Notes: generated from the sequence alone by a model not told the origin. Numbered from the stretch's first letter, positions 33,927 through 44,273 are shown. The stretch: 64,000 nt of DNA from Rhizobium sp. BT03 (GCF_030053155.1 NZ_CP125641.1:124001-188000), one strand, 5' to 3'. Translations and numbers: made by a program.

Positions 33927-34800
33927 CCCGACCTCACGGCATCCTTATTCCGTCTCTGCGGGCCGGCATCGCATCCTGCGGCGCATCGGCAGCTTTTTGA
34001 GTTATGCCGGACTTTCGCTGATCGCGCTGCTTTTCCTCTTCCCCTTCTTCTGGATGGTGTCGAACGCGGTGCGCTCCAATACCGAAGTGATGGCCGTGCC
34101 GGTCCGCATCTTCCCCGAGGAGTATCATTGGGGCACCTTCGTCGAGGCGCTGGTGTCCCTGCCGTTCGGCACCTTCCTGCTGAATTCCGTCGTGGTCGCC
34201 TGCGGCGTCACGGCGATCGTGATTGCGGTATCCTGCCTTTCCGCCTACGCCTTCGCCCGGCTCAGCTTTCCCGGCCGCGAAGGGCTGCTGCTCACCTATC
34301 TCAGCACGCTGATGATCCCGCAGGTGATGCTGGTCATTCCGCTCTTCCTCGTCGTCAGCAAGCTCGGCTGGATCAACACCTATCACGGCATGATCCTGCC
34401 GGTCGCCTTCTCCTCTTTCGGCACCTTCCTGCTGCGGCAGTTCATCCTCGGCATTCCCAAGGATCTCGATGAGGCGGCGATGATGGACGGCGCTTCGCGG
34501 CTGCGCATTCTGGTCAAGATCATCGTGCCGCTTGCCATGCCGGCGATCGGCTTGCTCGCGCTTTTTACCTTCATCGCCCAGTGGAAGAGTTTCCTGTGGC
34601 CGCTGATCGCCACCAGCGGGGTGGAAAAAGCCACGCTGCCGCTCGGGCTCACTTTGTTCCAGACGCAGCAGGGCACGGCGTGGAACTACATCATGGCGGG
34701 CGCGACGATCTCCATGCTGCCCGGCGTCATCCTGGCCATCGTGCTGCAGCGGGTGATCTACCGCGGCATCACCGTCAGCTCCGGCTTCGGCGGAAGATAA
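33916..34800 (+). CDS. CUT1 ABC transporter permease (MalG-like)
   Basis: 294 residues, six predicted membrane helices, EAA loop DLDEAAMMDGASRLRILVKIIVPLA (about 186-210). It is the last gene of the fucosidase operon: no ATPase gene follows, so this importer must borrow an MsmK/UgpC-type ATPase such as those at 13.5 or 58.0 kb. Confidence 0.94.
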   Translation: MTTDPTSRHPYSVSAGRHRILRRIGSFLSYAGLSLIALLFLFPFFWMVSNAVRSNTEVMAVPVRIFPEEYHWGTFVEALVSLPFGTFLLNSVVVACGVTAIVIAVSCLSAYAFARLSFPGREGLLLTYLSTLMIPQVMLVIPLFLVVSKLGWINTYHGMILPVAFSSFGTFLLRQFILGIPKDLDEAAMMDGASRLRILVKIIVPLAMPAIGLLALFTFIAQWKSFLWPLIATSGVEKATLPLGLTLFQTQQGTAWNYIMAGATISMLPGVILAIVLQRVIYRGITVSSGFGGR

Positions 34801-34817
34801 TTCCAGTTAAACAAAGG

Positions 34818-34858
34818 CTTGAAGGCGCCGCATCAAGTTCGTCTCGATGTCCTTCAAG
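34818..34858 (+). terminator. Possible terminator after fucosidase operon
   Basis: CTTGAAGG (34818-34825) and CCTTCAAG (34851-34858) form an 8-bp stem with a 25-nt loop shortly after the last permease stop. The long loop and absent T-run make it a weak candidate. Confidence 0.35.
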
Positions 34859-34999
34859 TCCGACCGAGCGCCGCCGAAGAACGCGCTTCTGCCGCCGCTA
34901 GATCATTTCCGCGCGCTTAACTTTCGCTTCACGTCGAAAAGTAAAATTTAACCAAGATTTGAAATAACGCGTTCATATTTGAATTGCACAGGGGAATTC

Positions 35000-35929
35000 A
35001 TGAAAACCGCCACGCTTGCATCCATCGCCCTGGTGATATCGGTCACTGTTGCCAATGCGCAGACGATCGGGGTTTCGATGACCAATCTCGACAAGTTCAG
35101 ACAGATGCTTGTGAACGGCGTCGTCTCGCACGGGAAGACGATATCAGGCCTCAAGCTCGTCACCGAGAATGCCAATGGCGACAATGAGCTGCAGAAGAAG
35201 CAGGTTCAGCAGTTCGTCGCCGACAAGGTCGATGCCATTATCATGATGCTGTCTGATGGCGATCTCGGGCCGCAAATGACCAAGATTGCCGCGGATGCCG
35301 GCATTCCACTTGTTTACATCAACACGACGCCCTCCAATCTCTTGGACTTGCCGGACAATCAGGTCGTTGTCGCCTCCGATGAGAAAGACTCCGGTACGCT
35401 GGAGACGAAGCAAGTATGCTCTCTCCTCAAGGGCAAGGGCCGCGTCGTCGTGCTGATGGGCGAGGTTTTCCATGTGGCCGCCCGCACCCGCACCCAGGAC
35501 ATATCAGATGTCATCGCGACGCCGGAATGCAAAGGTCTTGAGATCGTCGAGCAGCAAGCAGCCTATTGGTCGCGCGATTATGCCGATCAGCAGATGCAGG
35601 AATGGCTGGCGGCCGGCGTCAAGTTCGATGCTGTGATCGCCAACAATGACGAGATGGCGCTCGGTGCGATCCGCGCCATGAAGAAAGCCAATATCCCGAT
35701 GAAGGACGTCGTCGTCGGCGGCGTCGACGCGACCGACGACGCGCTGGCCGCGATGGTGGCGGGCGATCTCGATGTCACCGTTCTCCAGAGCGCCGTCGGG
35801 CAGGGCGCAGCTGCGGTCGATGCCGCCATGAAGCTCATCAAAAAGGAGAAGGTGCCGCGCGAAAACAACGTTCCCTTCGAACTCGTCACACCTGAGAACA
35901 TTGCCCAATACCTGCCGAAGAGCCAGTGA
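35000..35929 (+). CDS. Orphan sugar-binding protein (RbsB/type I periplasmic fold)
   Basis: 309 residues with a Sec signal peptide ([15 protein letters not shown] then QTIGVSM) and the ribose/galactose-type binding-protein pattern: [67 protein letters not shown] 35000 has GGGG upstream. There is no permease or ATPase beside it; instead a chemoreceptor gene starts 13 nt after its stop. This suggests a sensory rather than a transport role, like ligand-loaded binding proteins that signal through a chemoreceptor. Confidence 0.92.
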   Translation: MKTATLASIALVISVTVANAQTIGVSMTNLDKFRQMLVNGVVSHGKTISGLKLVTENANGDNELQKKQVQQFVADKVDAIIMMLSDGDLGPQMTKIAADAGIPLVYINTTPSNLLDLPDNQVVVASDEKDSGTLETKQVCSLLKGKGRVVVLMGEVFHVAARTRTQDISDVIATPECKGLEIVEQQAAYWSRDYADQQMQEWLAAGVKFDAVIANNDEMALGAIRAMKKANIPMKDVVVGGVDATDDALAAMVAGDLDVTVLQSAVGQGAAAVDAAMKLIKKEKVPRENNVPFELVTPENIAQYLPKSQ

Positions 35930-35942
35930 GCATAAGAGGCCT

Positions 35943-38090
35943 ATGATGTTGCATTTCTGGAATAAATTCGGCATTCGCGCGCAGATCACCGCAGGTTTCG
36001 TGCCGTTGATCCTGCTGATGAGCCTGCTCACCGTCAGCGCGATCTCCGGCATGAACGGGCTCGCCGCGATCTTCGCCTCCTACCGCGCTACGGCCGGCCA
36101 GAGTCTGGCCATCTCCGACTACAGCGACCAGCTGCACGAAATCCAGATGTCGGCGGAGGCTTTCCGCTCGACGCCGACACAGGCTGTCGTCGACAGCTTC
36201 CGCGCCGGCGTGAAGGCCTTCGAGGCGGAGGATCCGCGTTTTGCCGGCAATAAGGACCTGCAGGCCGGTCTCGCCGTCATCCGCCAGGATATTGCGGCCT
36301 ACGGCAAGGCATTCGAACAGATCGTCTCTCTTCAGGCCCGGCGCGACATCTTGATTTCCAAGGTGACCGAATTCGGCCCCTGGACCAGCATCGCGCTCAA
36401 CGACGTCGTGCGCAGCGCCTGGCGCCAGAACGACGTGGCGCTGCTGCAGATGACGGCGGCGACGCTGGAAGCCTTGAACCGCAGCCTCTATTTCTCCGAG
36501 CGCTTTGTGCATTCCGATGATTTCCCCGCCTATGACACGGCGCAGGCCGCACTCGCCGAGGCGGTCGCGCTCAACGACGCTGCCGCCAAGGCCGCCAAAA
36601 ACGAGTTGCAGAAGAAGCGCCTGATGGGCGCCGGCCAGCTCATGCAGAACTACACCGCCCGTCTCGGCGACATGAAGGAGGTGCTTCAGGCCTCCGGCAA
36701 TATCCGCCAGACGCAACTTGGCCTGCTCGCGCCGAAAATATCAGGTGAATTCCGGGATCTGCAGGCGACCGTGACGGGCGCCCAGAAGAACCTGGACGGT
36801 TCGGTGGACGCAACGGTTGCCTCCGCAACCAGCACGACGCTCGTCATCAGCGGGTTACTGATCGTCATCGGTCTCGTGCTCTCCTATTTCGTCGGCCGGC
36901 TGATTTCCTCGGCGGTCCGTAACATGGCGCAGTCGATGGAAAAGCTTGCCCGCGGCGAGGAAGGCATCGCGATCACCGGCGTCGAGCACCGCCACGAACT
37001 GGGAGCCATGGCGCGTTCGCTGAAGGTTTTCCAGGAGACGGGCCGCGCGAAGCTGATTGCCGAAGCCAATGCCGAACGCGCCCGCCTGGCCGCCGAAGAA
37101 GAGCGGCTGCGCCAGGAGGCCGAGCGGCTTTCCGATGCGCAGGTGATGGAACATGCCTTCCGGCAGATTTCCGTCGGTCTCGACGCGTTGTCGAAGGGTG
37201 ATCTCACCGTCCGCGTCGGCGATGTCGACCATCGTTACGTCAGGATCCGGGATCATTTCAACAACTCGGTCGCGAGCCTCGAGGAGGCGGTCGACTCTGT
37301 CATCCGCGCGGTCGCCACCATCCGGTCCGGTCTGTCGGAAATCTCCACAGCCTCCAACGATCTCGCCCGCCGCACCGAGCAGCAGGCAGCGTCGCTGGAA
37401 GAAACGGTTGCCGCACTCGGAGACGTCACCCGCGGCGTCAACGGCACGGCGGAGGGCGCAGGCCGCGCCCAGGCTGTCGTGGCGACGGCCCGCACCAATG
37501 CTGAAAAGGGCGGCGAGATCGTCGCCCGCGCCATCGACGCGATGACGGAAATTCAAAATTCGTCGTCGAAGATCGGCAACATCATCAGCGTCATCGACGA
37601 AATCGCCTTCCAGACCAACCTGCTGGCGCTCAATGCCGGCGTCGAAGCGGCGCGTGCCGGTGAAGCCGGTAAGGGCTTTGCGGTGGTCGCCCAGGAAGTG
37701 CGCGAACTCGCCCAGCGTTCCGCCAATGCGGCGAGGGAGATCAAGCAGCTGATCTCGACCTCCTCGGCGCAGGTCAAAACCGGTGTCCAGCTGGTCGGCG
37801 AATCCGGCCTCTCGCTCGAACAGATCGTCGAGCAGGTCACCGCGATGAATGCGACCGTCGCCGAAATCGCCGTTGCCGCCCGCGAACAGGCGACCAGCCT
37901 GCGCGAGGTCTCGGCCGCCGGCGACCAGATGGACAAGGTGACGCAGCAGAATGCCGCGATGGTCGAAGAAACCACGGCCGCCGCCCAGAGCCTGACCCAG
38001 GAAACCGAAAGCCTTGCCGAGTTGCTGCGGCGCTTCAAAACCGGCAGCGGCCGGGCATCGGAGCAGCGGTATTACGCCATGGCGTCCTGA
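35943..38090 (+). CDS. Methyl-accepting chemotaxis protein with large helical periplasmic sensor
   Basis: 715 residues. TM1 about 14-37, TM2 about 297-316, HAMP about 317-370, a second HAMP-like region, then the signalling hairpin with [20 protein letters not shown] (about 550-570). The roughly 260-residue periplasmic part is all helical and fits a helical bimodular (HBM)-type sensor, as in McpS. There is no C-terminal NWETF pentapeptide. AAGAGG precedes tandem ATGs at 35943 and 35946, either of which may start translation. Directly follows the orphan binding-protein gene, so the two probably act together. Confidence 0.9.
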   Translation: MMLHFWNKFGIRAQITAGFVPLILLMSLLTVSAISGMNGLAAIFASYRATAGQSLAISDYSDQLHEIQMSAEAFRSTPTQAVVDSFRAGVKAFEAEDPRFAGNKDLQAGLAVIRQDIAAYGKAFEQIVSLQARRDILISKVTEFGPWTSIALNDVVRSAWRQNDVALLQMTAATLEALNRSLYFSERFVHSDDFPAYDTAQAALAEAVALNDAAAKAAKNELQKKRLMGAGQLMQNYTARLGDMKEVLQASGNIRQTQLGLLAPKISGEFRDLQATVTGAQKNLDGSVDATVASATSTTLVISGLLIVIGLVLSYFVGRLISSAVRNMAQSMEKLARGEEGIAITGVEHRHELGAMARSLKVFQETGRAKLIAEANAERARLAAEEERLRQEAERLSDAQVMEHAFRQISVGLDALSKGDLTVRVGDVDHRYVRIRDHFNNSVASLEEAVDSVIRAVATIRSGLSEISTASNDLARRTEQQAASLEETVAALGDVTRGVNGTAEGAGRAQAVVATARTNAEKGGEIVARAIDAMTEIQNSSSKIGNIISVIDEIAFQTNLLALNAGVEAARAGEAGKGFAVVAQEVRELAQRSANAAREIKQLISTSSAQVKTGVQLVGESGLSLEQIVEQVTAMNATVAEIAVAAREQATSLREVSAAGDQMDKVTQQNAAMVEETTAAAQSLTQETESLAELLRRFKTGSGRASEQRYYAMAS

Positions 38091-38112
38091 AGTCGTGATG
38101 AAGCCGTCAATT

Positions 38113-38142
38113 GCTCCCGCCGAGGCTAAGTCCGGCGGGAGC
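38113..38142 (+). terminator. Terminator after chemoreceptor gene
   Basis: Perfect 10-bp arms GCTCCCGCCG (38113-38122) and CGGCGGGAGC (38133-38142) with a 10-nt loop, followed by AGCGTTTT, 23 bp after the stop. Confidence 0.8.
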
Positions 38143-38378
38143 AGCGTTTTCAGCGAAGCTCGGAGGCTTCGGTAAGCTCGTGGTGCTAACGGGGAAGGGC
38201 CGCGAGCCGTTCACCGCTGCCATGCACCTCCAGGCCCCTTTGGGCGAGCGGCCCGGCGGAAGGCCTCGAAATCACCAACATCAGACGACCCACCGGGTCA
38301 TGAAGGCACTTCTCCAGAAGCTGGAGAGGAACGAAGGCGGCGAGGAGCTGATGGTTTCAGAGACGCGCTTCACGCGTC
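38143..38378. other. Unassigned intergenic segment
   Basis: About 236 bp between the chemoreceptor terminator and the convergent MBL gene. An open frame crosses it but has no ribosome site or recognisable protein and runs on antisense to the MBL gene. I see no functional element and cannot exclude a decayed gene. Confidence 0.4.
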
Positions 38379-39341
38379 TTAGGTCAAAGGCACATATGCG
38401 TAGGTTCTGTCGCCGTTGTCGTGCACATGCCCGAGCCCAGGAAACGGCAAGTGCGCGCCGCCGATCATGTACCGGTTCCGGGCGGCATCGTCGAAGACCC
38501 GCAGGTGTTCCTGTTCGGCCGCTACCTGGTCGACATCGTATCCGATCGTCACCGTTGGATCGGCAAACTGGACTGAGGCGACATGGACAATATCGCCCCA
38601 CACCAGGAGCTTTTCGCCCCTGCTCTCTACCTCGTACATCGTGTGTCCCGGAGTATGCCCATAGGCCGGCCGCGCTCGGATTCCCGGAGTCAGGTCAGCG
38701 CTGCCCTCGAACGTATCGAGTTTGCCCACTTTCATATAGGCGGACAACGAAGTCGTAGCGGCGTCGAAGAAGCGCTTCGCCTCGGCGGGGGCGGCACGCA
38801 TGTTTTCCTCGCTCAGCCAGTAATCCGTGTCGCGCCGGTCCGCGCGAACGACAGCGTTGGGAAAAGTCCGCTCATTTCCCGACATCAACCCACCGATGTG
38901 ATCGGTATGCATATGCGTCAGATAGACCTCGTCCACCTGCTCCGGCCGGTAGCCTGAGGCGCGAAGATTGTTCAGCAGCTTGCCGGTATGTGGGCCTAGC
39001 AGAGTGCCGGCGCCTGCGTCGACCAGCACCAGCTTCTCACCCGTGTTGATAAGAAAGGAATTGTGAGAAGTCTCCACCTGTTCTCCGAGAAAGCCGCTTT
39101 TCAGAGCGTCGGCAATTCGCGAGGGATTGCCTTGCAGCAATTTCATGGCCGCGAGTGGATTTTTGCCGTCGGACAGCACCGTGACTTCATAGTCACCAAC
39201 CATCAAACGACGGAATTCCGGAGCCTCGCTCTTGACCATCGGAGCGTCGGCAAACAGGGGGCCGGGCATGGCGCACCCTATGCAGAGGCACGACGCGATG
39301 AGGAGGGAGCGGCGCGTGGGATCGATCGGTCGGTTCTTCAT
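38379..39341 (-). CDS. Exported MBL-fold metallo-hydrolase
   Basis: 320 residues. The N-terminus RRSLLIASCLCIGCAMPGPLFA looks like a twin-arginine or lipoprotein-style signal. Metallo-beta-lactamase motif THMHTDHIGG (H143, H145, D147, H148), later metal ligands in YGHTPGHTMY and VWGDIVH. The layout resembles quorum-quenching lactonase or arylsulfatase-like MBL proteins; no specific substrate. AAGGAG precedes the start. A LysR-type T-N11-A box lies about 150 bp upstream, nearly the same as that before the LysR gene at 49 kb. Confidence 0.88.
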   Translation of the reverse strand: MKNRPIDPTRRSLLIASCLCIGCAMPGPLFADAPMVKSEAPEFRRLMVGDYEVTVLSDGKNPLAAMKLLQGNPSRIADALKSGFLGEQVETSHNSFLINTGEKLVLVDAGAGTLLGPHTGKLLNNLRASGYRPEQVDEVYLTHMHTDHIGGLMSGNERTFPNAVVRADRRDTDYWLSEENMRAAPAEAKRFFDAATTSLSAYMKVGKLDTFEGSADLTPGIRARPAYGHTPGHTMYEVESRGEKLLVWGDIVHVASVQFADPTVTIGYDVDQVAAEQEHLRVFDDAARNRYMIGGAHLPFPGLGHVHDNGDRTYAYVPLT

Positions 39342-39487
39342 CGTGTTGGTCTCCTTGGCGGCCGTTACCGATTGGTGGCGCGATGACGCGAATATTCGGG
39401 AGGATGAAGTGTCGTCGGCCCCAGTCCGGAATGCGCACAGGTTGCACCGGCGCTATACATCCGTCTAATTCAGAGTTCGACGGTACC

Positions 39488-39508
39488 ATTATAACAAGCA
39501 TGAATGAT
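39488..39508. promoter_or_regulatory. LysR-type box upstream of MBL hydrolase gene
   Basis: ATTAT, 11 nt, ATGAT: a T-N11-A element one base short of a perfect palindrome. It closely resembles the box at 49032-49052 (17 of 21 positions shared). It lies about 150 bp upstream of the MBL start. Confidence 0.5.
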
Positions 39509-39530
39509 GGCAGGAGCGAACCCGCTCCTC

Positions 39531-39823
39531 AGTTCGTCATCGCCGGCAATTCACCAATCGATTTCTTCCCATCGCCATAGAACATGCGGGTGTTCTCCTT
39601 GAAGAACAGCGGATTCTCGATGCCGGAATAGCCGGTCCCCGGTCCTCGCTTGGAGACGAACAGCTGCTTTGCCTTCCACACTTCGAGAGCCGACATGCCG
39701 GCGATCGGTGAATTGGAATCTTCCTGACTCTCGAGTTGACGATGTCGTTGGAGCCGATGACGATGGCCACATCGGTTTCGTGGAAGTCCTCGTTGATCTC
39801 GTCCCTCTCAAGCACGATGTCGC
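39531..39823 (-). pseudogene. Truncated, frameshifted copy of pntB 3' end
   Basis: About 293 bp closely similar to the 3' end of the intact pntB at 40.7 kb. Recognisable peptides are [23 protein letters not shown], then, after a 1-bp deletion near 39722-39743, a shifted frame. Homology starts at the sequence around the stop codon (CTCCTCAGTTCGTCA in both) and ends abruptly at about 39823. There is no 5' portion. It represents a partial duplication or recombination scar bracketing the TetR gene between the two copies. Confidence 0.88.
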
Positions 39824-40055
39824 GGCCGCTCAGCTGGCATAGAAGTTCAGCTTCCTCGGTCGTATAGCGGCGATGACAGGGTTGATTGGCATCGGCATTT
39901 CAAGGATCGTTGGCTTGATTGCCCACTATTTGATCGCAAATCACCACGCAACATCCCGATGTCTTGCTGCTGTCAATCGCCATGCCACATGGAGTCGCCT
40001 CCGGGCTTTTCTGCTGCCGCCAGCTCTCTGGCCGACCTGGCGCGGCAAGGAGACT
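39824..40055. other. Unassigned spacer beside pntB fragment
   Basis: About 230 bp between the end of the pntB-like fragment and the TetR stop. No coding sequence, terminator or transposon end is recognised; base composition is mixed. Possibly remnant DNA from the rearrangement that created the fragment. Confidence 0.4.
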
Positions 40056-40673
40056 TTATTTTGAGACAGCGGTGGTGGCGTTGGCTCGATGGGAGTCACG
40101 GTACATGGAACCTAGAACGATCTTCAACAGGACACCGGGCGCCCCGTCCTTAAGGAAGCTGGAAATACCGCTATATGTCAGTTCAAGGACTATGCCGCCG
40201 ATGTAGAATGCACTGGCAGGTGGCCGCGGTGCCAGACCTAATTTTCGGATAAGGATGTTTCCTACGCCCTCCCATTGATCCCGGAAAAGCTTGATTTGGC
40301 GGTCCCCCAACATTTCGTCATCTTGCGCCCTGCGCAGCAACTCGATGGCAAGCAAGCCCCACCTCCGGTCTCCTCCCCGTTCGCTCGCCCAGTTCGCCAA
40401 CACATCGATCAGCTCTTCCGGATTGTCGTATTTGTCCAGAAGCTCGGTCAATTCCGCGACGTCGCGACCTGCATTGTCTTCAAGGAGCTGAATGAAAATG
40501 TCCTCTTTGCTTACAAAATTCGAATAAAACGCTCCTTTGGAAAACCCAGCGTCCTCGGCGATGCGTTCGATCGAAGCTCCGCCGTAACCAAACCGGGCCA
40601 TTATCTGATAAGCGGATTCGAGAAGTTTGTTTCTCGTACGTGCTTGACTTTGCTCACGCGTTAATCGTGCCAT
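40056..40673 (-). CDS. TetR-family regulator
   Basis: 205 residues: TetR helix-turn-helix at about 11-57 (KLLESAYQIMARFGYGGASIERIAEDAGFSKGAFYSNF), then a helical ligand domain. TAGGA precedes ATG 40673. It lies downstream of pntB on the same strand (gap 46 bp), but the flanking pntB fragment suggests it came in with, or was caught in, a local rearrangement. The ligand and targets are unknown. Confidence 0.9.
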   Translation of the reverse strand: MARLTREQSQARTRNKLLESAYQIMARFGYGGASIERIAEDAGFSKGAFYSNFVSKEDIFIQLLEDNAGRDVAELTELLDKYDNPEELIDVLANWASERGGDRRWGLLAIELLRRAQDDEMLGDRQIKLFRDQWEGVGNILIRKLGLAPRPPASAFYIGGIVLELTYSGISSFLKDGAPGVLLKIVLGSMYRDSHRANATTAVSK

Positions 40674-40719
40674 TCGCTTTTCCTACCGATGCGGATCCAG
40701 ACGCCTCAGCGAATTCTCC

Positions 40720-42153
40720 TCAGTTCGTCATTGCCAGCAATTCACCAATCGACTTCTTCGCATCGCCGTAAAACATGCGGGTGTTCTCCTTGAAGAACAG
40801 CGGGTTCTCGATGCCGGAATAGCCGGTTCCTTGGCCGCGCTTGGAAACGAACACCTGCTTTGCCTTCCAGACCTCGAGCACGGGCATGCCTGCGATCGGC
40901 GAATTCGGGTCTTCCAGAGCGGCCGGATTGACGATGTCGTTGGAGCCGATGACGATGACCACATCGGTTTCGTGGAAGTCGTCGTTGATCTCGTCCATCT
41001 CGAGCACGATGTCGTAAGGGACCTTGGCCTCGGCAAGCAGCACGTTCATGTGCCCGGGCAGGCGTCCGGCAACCGGATGGATGGCGAAGCGGACGCTCTT
41101 GCCGGCGGCGAGCAGCTTGCGGGTGAGTTCGGAAACAGCCTGTTGCGCCTGAGCCACTGCCATGCCGTAGCCGGGCACGATGATGACGCTGTCGGCATCG
41201 TTGAGTGCCGCCGCCACGCCATCGGCATCGATGGCGATCTGCTCGCCGACGATCTCCATTTGCGGTCCGCCGGTCGCGCCGAAGCCGCCGAGAATGACCG
41301 AGCTGAAGGAGCGGTTCATCGCCTTGCACATGATGTAGGAAAGGATCGCGCCGGAGGAGCCGACCAGGGCGCCGGTGACGATCAGCAGGTCGTTGCCGAG
41401 CGAAAAGCCGATCGCCGCCGCGGCCCAGCCGGAATAGGAGTTCAGCATAGAGACGACCACAGGCATGTCGGCGCCGCCGATGCCCATGATCAGGTGATAG
41501 CCGATGAAGAAGGCGAGCGCCGTCATCAATCCGAGCGCCCAGATCTCGGCCCCGTTCACATAAGTCAGCATCAGGATCAGCGACAGAAGCGCCGCGCCGG
41601 CATTGAGGAGTTGGCCGCCTGTCAGCTTTCTTGCCTTGCTGTCCACCTTGCCGGCGAGCTTGCCGAAGGCGACGACCGAGCCGGTGAAGGTGACCGCGCC
41701 GATGAAGATGCCGAGGAAGACCTCGACCTTCATGATCGAAAGTTCCACCGGCGTCTTATGGGCGAGGATGCCGGCGAAACCGTCGAGGGCTGTGCGGGCG
41801 GCCTCATCGAGGCCGGCGACGCGGGCAGCCTCGAGATGCGCGCTGAAGCCGATGAACACCGCGGCGAGACCGACGAAGGAATGCAGCGCGGCGACGAGCT
41901 GCGGCATCTCGGTCATCTGCACGCGCGAGGCGACATAGTGCCCGAGCACCGAGCCGCCGGCAATCATCAGCGCGATGACCAGCCAGTTGCCGACACCTGG
42001 CCCGAATATGGTGGCGATGGCGGCAAGTCCCATGCCCACGATGCCGTACCAGACCGCGCGCTTGGCGCTTTCCTGGCCGGAAAGGCCCCCGAGCGACAGA
42101 ATGAAGAGAACCGCGGCGGCGATATAGGCGGCCGAGACGATACCGATGGTCAT
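40720..42153 (-). CDS. pntB: NAD(P) transhydrogenase subunit beta
   Basis: 477 residues, full length for PntB. N-terminal membrane domain of about eight to nine helices (to about 270), then the NADP-binding domain III with [58 protein letters not shown] and the C-terminal GDAKKS loop. It couples proton translocation to hydride transfer between NADH and NADP+. AAGGA lies upstream of ATG 42153; pntA ends 20 bp before. A degenerate second copy of its 3' end lies 900 bp downstream. Confidence 0.97.
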   Translation of the reverse strand: MTIGIVSAAYIAAAVLFILSLGGLSGQESAKRAVWYGIVGMGLAAIATIFGPGVGNWLVIALMIAGGSVLGHYVASRVQMTEMPQLVAALHSFVGLAAVFIGFSAHLEAARVAGLDEAARTALDGFAGILAHKTPVELSIMKVEVFLGIFIGAVTFTGSVVAFGKLAGKVDSKARKLTGGQLLNAGAALLSLILMLTYVNGAEIWALGLMTALAFFIGYHLIMGIGGADMPVVVSMLNSYSGWAAAAIGFSLGNDLLIVTGALVGSSGAILSYIMCKAMNRSFSSVILGGFGATGGPQMEIVGEQIAIDADGVAAALNDADSVIIVPGYGMAVAQAQQAVSELTRKLLAAGKSVRFAIHPVAGRLPGHMNVLLAEAKVPYDIVLEMDEINDDFHETDVVIVIGSNDIVNPAALEDPNSPIAGMPVLEVWKAKQVFVSKRGQGTGYSGIENPLFFKENTRMFYGDAKKSIGELLAMTN

Positions 42154-42172
42154 TTTGAGAATCCTTAGCCGC

Positions 42173-43744
42173 TCAGGACTTCTGGAACATGGCGAGCATG
42201 CGCCGTGTCACGAGGAAGCCGCCGACGATGTTGATGGTGGCAATCAGCACCGACAGCGCCGCCAGTGTCGCCACCAGCGAGCTCCCGGAGCCGATCTGCA
42301 GGAGCGCGCCCAGGATGACGATGCCGGAGACGGCATTGGTCACGGCCATCAGCGGCGTGTGCAGCGAATGCGAGACGTTCCAGATGACCTGGAAGCCGAC
42401 GAAGCAGGCCAGCACGAAGACGATGAAATGGCTCATGAAGCTGGCCGGTGCAAAGGCGCCTGCAAGAAGCAAAAGCGCGGTGCCTGAGGCGAGCAGCATG
42501 CCCTGGTTCTTCGTCTGCGCCTTGAAGGCGGCGGTCTCGGCCGCGCGCTTCTCCTCCGCTGTCGGCTCCTTTGCCTTTTCCTTTGGCTTCTGTGCGGCAA
42601 TCGCCTGGATCTTGGGCGGTGGCGGCGGATAGGTGATCGCTCCTGTGAAGGCGACGGTGGCGCCGCGGATGACATCGTCTTGCATGTTGTGGACGAGCTT
42701 GCCGTCCTTATCAGGCGTCAGGTCCGCCATCATGTGACGGATGTTGTTCGCATAAAGCGTCGAGGCCTGGGCCGACATGCGGCTTGGGAAATCCGTATAG
42801 CCGATGACGACAACGCCATTGTCGGAAACGATCTTCTGATCGGCGATGGTCAGATCGCAGTTGCCGCCGCGTTCAGCCGCGAGATCGATGATGACCGAAC
42901 CGGGCTTCATCATTGCGACCATATCGGCGAGCCAGAGCTTCGGCGCATCGCGGCCGGGGATCAGCGCCGTGGTGATGACGATATCGATCTCAGGCGCCAG
43001 TTCGCGGAACTTTTGAAGCTGCTTCTCCCGGAACTCCGGCGACGATGGCGCGGCATAACCGCCGGTCGCTGCGCCATCCTGCTGCTCATCGAAGTCGAGA
43101 TAGACGAATTCGGCGCCCATGCTCTCGATCTGCTCGGCGACCTCGGGACGCACGTCGAAGGCATGGGTGATGGCGCCGAGCGATGTTGCCGTGCCGATCG
43201 CCGCAAGGCCGGCGACGCCGGCGCCGATCACCAGGACCTTGGCCGGCGGCACCTTGCCTGCCGCCGTTACCTGGCCGGTGAAGAAACGCCCGAAATTGCT
43301 GCTGGCCTCGATCACAGCGCGATAGCCGGCGATATTGGCCATCGACGACAGGGCGTCCATCTTCTGGGCACGGGAAATGCGCGGCACCATGTCCATGGCG
43401 ATGACATTGGCGCCCCTGACCCGAGCCTCTTCCAGCAACTCTGCGTTTTGCGCGGGATAGAAGAACGAGATCAGTGTCTGGCCGGGAGAAATACGCGCGA
43501 TCTCCGCATTTTCGGGAGGCCGAACCTTGGCGATGATATCGGCGGCGCTGTAGAGGTCGGCCGCACTTTCGGCGATCGCTACCCCCGCGGCGCGATAGGC
43601 ATCATCGGAAAAACCTGCGGCTTTGCCGGCTCCCGTTTCCAGGACGCAGTCATAACCAAGCTTCTGAAGTTGCCGCGCGCTGTCCGGCGTCATCGCGACC
43701 CGCGCTTCGTGTTTACTGATTTCCTTCGCTGCACCGATCTTCAT
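42173..43744 (-). CDS. pntA: NAD(P) transhydrogenase subunit alpha, single-chain form
   Basis: 523 residues. NAD-binding domain I (about 1-380: [43 protein letters not shown]), a Pro/Lys/Glu-rich linker ([10 protein letters not shown], then [18 protein letters not shown]), then about four membrane helices (410-520). This is the fused E. coli-type PntA, whereas many alphaproteobacteria split it into PntAA and PntAB. GGGAGA lies upstream of ATG 43744. Operon with pntB. Confidence 0.95.
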   Translation of the reverse strand: MKIGAAKEISKHEARVAMTPDSARQLQKLGYDCVLETGAGKAAGFSDDAYRAAGVAIAESAADLYSAADIIAKVRPPENAEIARISPGQTLISFFYPAQNAELLEEARVRGANVIAMDMVPRISRAQKMDALSSMANIAGYRAVIEASSNFGRFFTGQVTAAGKVPPAKVLVIGAGVAGLAAIGTATSLGAITHAFDVRPEVAEQIESMGAEFVYLDFDEQQDGAATGGYAAPSSPEFREKQLQKFRELAPEIDIVITTALIPGRDAPKLWLADMVAMMKPGSVIIDLAAERGGNCDLTIADQKIVSDNGVVVIGYTDFPSRMSAQASTLYANNIRHMMADLTPDKDGKLVHNMQDDVIRGATVAFTGAITYPPPPPKIQAIAAQKPKEKAKEPTAEEKRAAETAAFKAQTKNQGMLLASGTALLLLAGAFAPASFMSHFIVFVLACFVGFQVIWNVSHSLHTPLMAVTNAVSGIVILGALLQIGSGSSLVATLAALSVLIATINIVGGFLVTRRMLAMFQKS

Positions 43745-43758
43745 AATGTCTTCTCCCT

Positions 43759-43788
43759 CGACGATCGTCTTGCGGTATTCGATCGTCG
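43759..43788 (-). promoter_or_regulatory. Stem-loop in pntA leader
   Basis: Perfect 9-bp arms CGACGATCG (43759-43767) and CGATCGTCG (43780-43788) with a 12-nt loop, 15 bp before the pntA start and next to its ribosome site. It may be a terminator for RidA or affect pntA translation. Confidence 0.45.
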
Positions 43789-43826
43789 CTCGACGCATAC
43801 CCCGTGTAAGGTGACTGGCGCGGCGC

Positions 43827-44273
43827 TCAGCCCGCTCGTCCAACCACCGCGATGAAATCGCACTGAACCATCGAAGGGCCTTCCACCAGCAAAGGCTGAG
43901 CGTGCCTTGCGGGTCGCGCCGCAGGATCCGGGAACATGCGGACCCATTCCGCGTTCAGCGGCCCCCGATTGTCGCGGTCGCGCAGATAGACCGTCATCTT
44001 GATGATGTCCTCGATGGTGCCGCCGGCCGCCTCTACGATCGCCTTCATATTTTCGAATAGGTGGGCGCATTGGGAGGCGAGGTCCTCGGGCATTACATGC
44101 GTTTCGGGATCTACCCCCTGGATGGCGCCGGACACCACGAGGTTGTCGATCCGGCAGGCATTCGGCACCGGATACTTGTGGGCAAGGGTTTCGACTGTGA
44201 CGCTCCGGCGGCGGCTTGTGTTTGCGCCTGCCCGCGCTGCCTCGGGGAGGTTGTCCGTTGGCGATTGGTCCAT
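43827..44273 (-). CDS. RidA-family protein
   Basis: 148 residues of the YjgF/YER057c/UK114 family: [54 protein letters not shown] region and a C-terminal part with [23 protein letters not shown]. The usual C-terminal Arg of true RidA (PxxxRx) is replaced, so imine deaminase activity is uncertain. ATG 44273 has AGGAG upstream. Follows the cupin gene by 43 bp and likely shares its transcript. Confidence 0.9.
   Translation of the reverse strand: MDQSPTDNLPEAARAGANTSRRRSVTVETLAHKYPVPNACRIDNLVVSGAIQGVDPETHVMPEDLASQCAHLFENMKAIVEAAGGTIEDIIKMTVYLRDRDNRGPLNAEWVRMFPDPAARPARHAQPLLVEGPSMVQCDFIAVVGRAG

Noticed and set aside
38111..38758. Plus-strand frame starting in the chemoreceptor terminator
   Set aside because: Begins inside the terminator hairpin, lacks a ribosome site and overlaps the MBL gene antisense.
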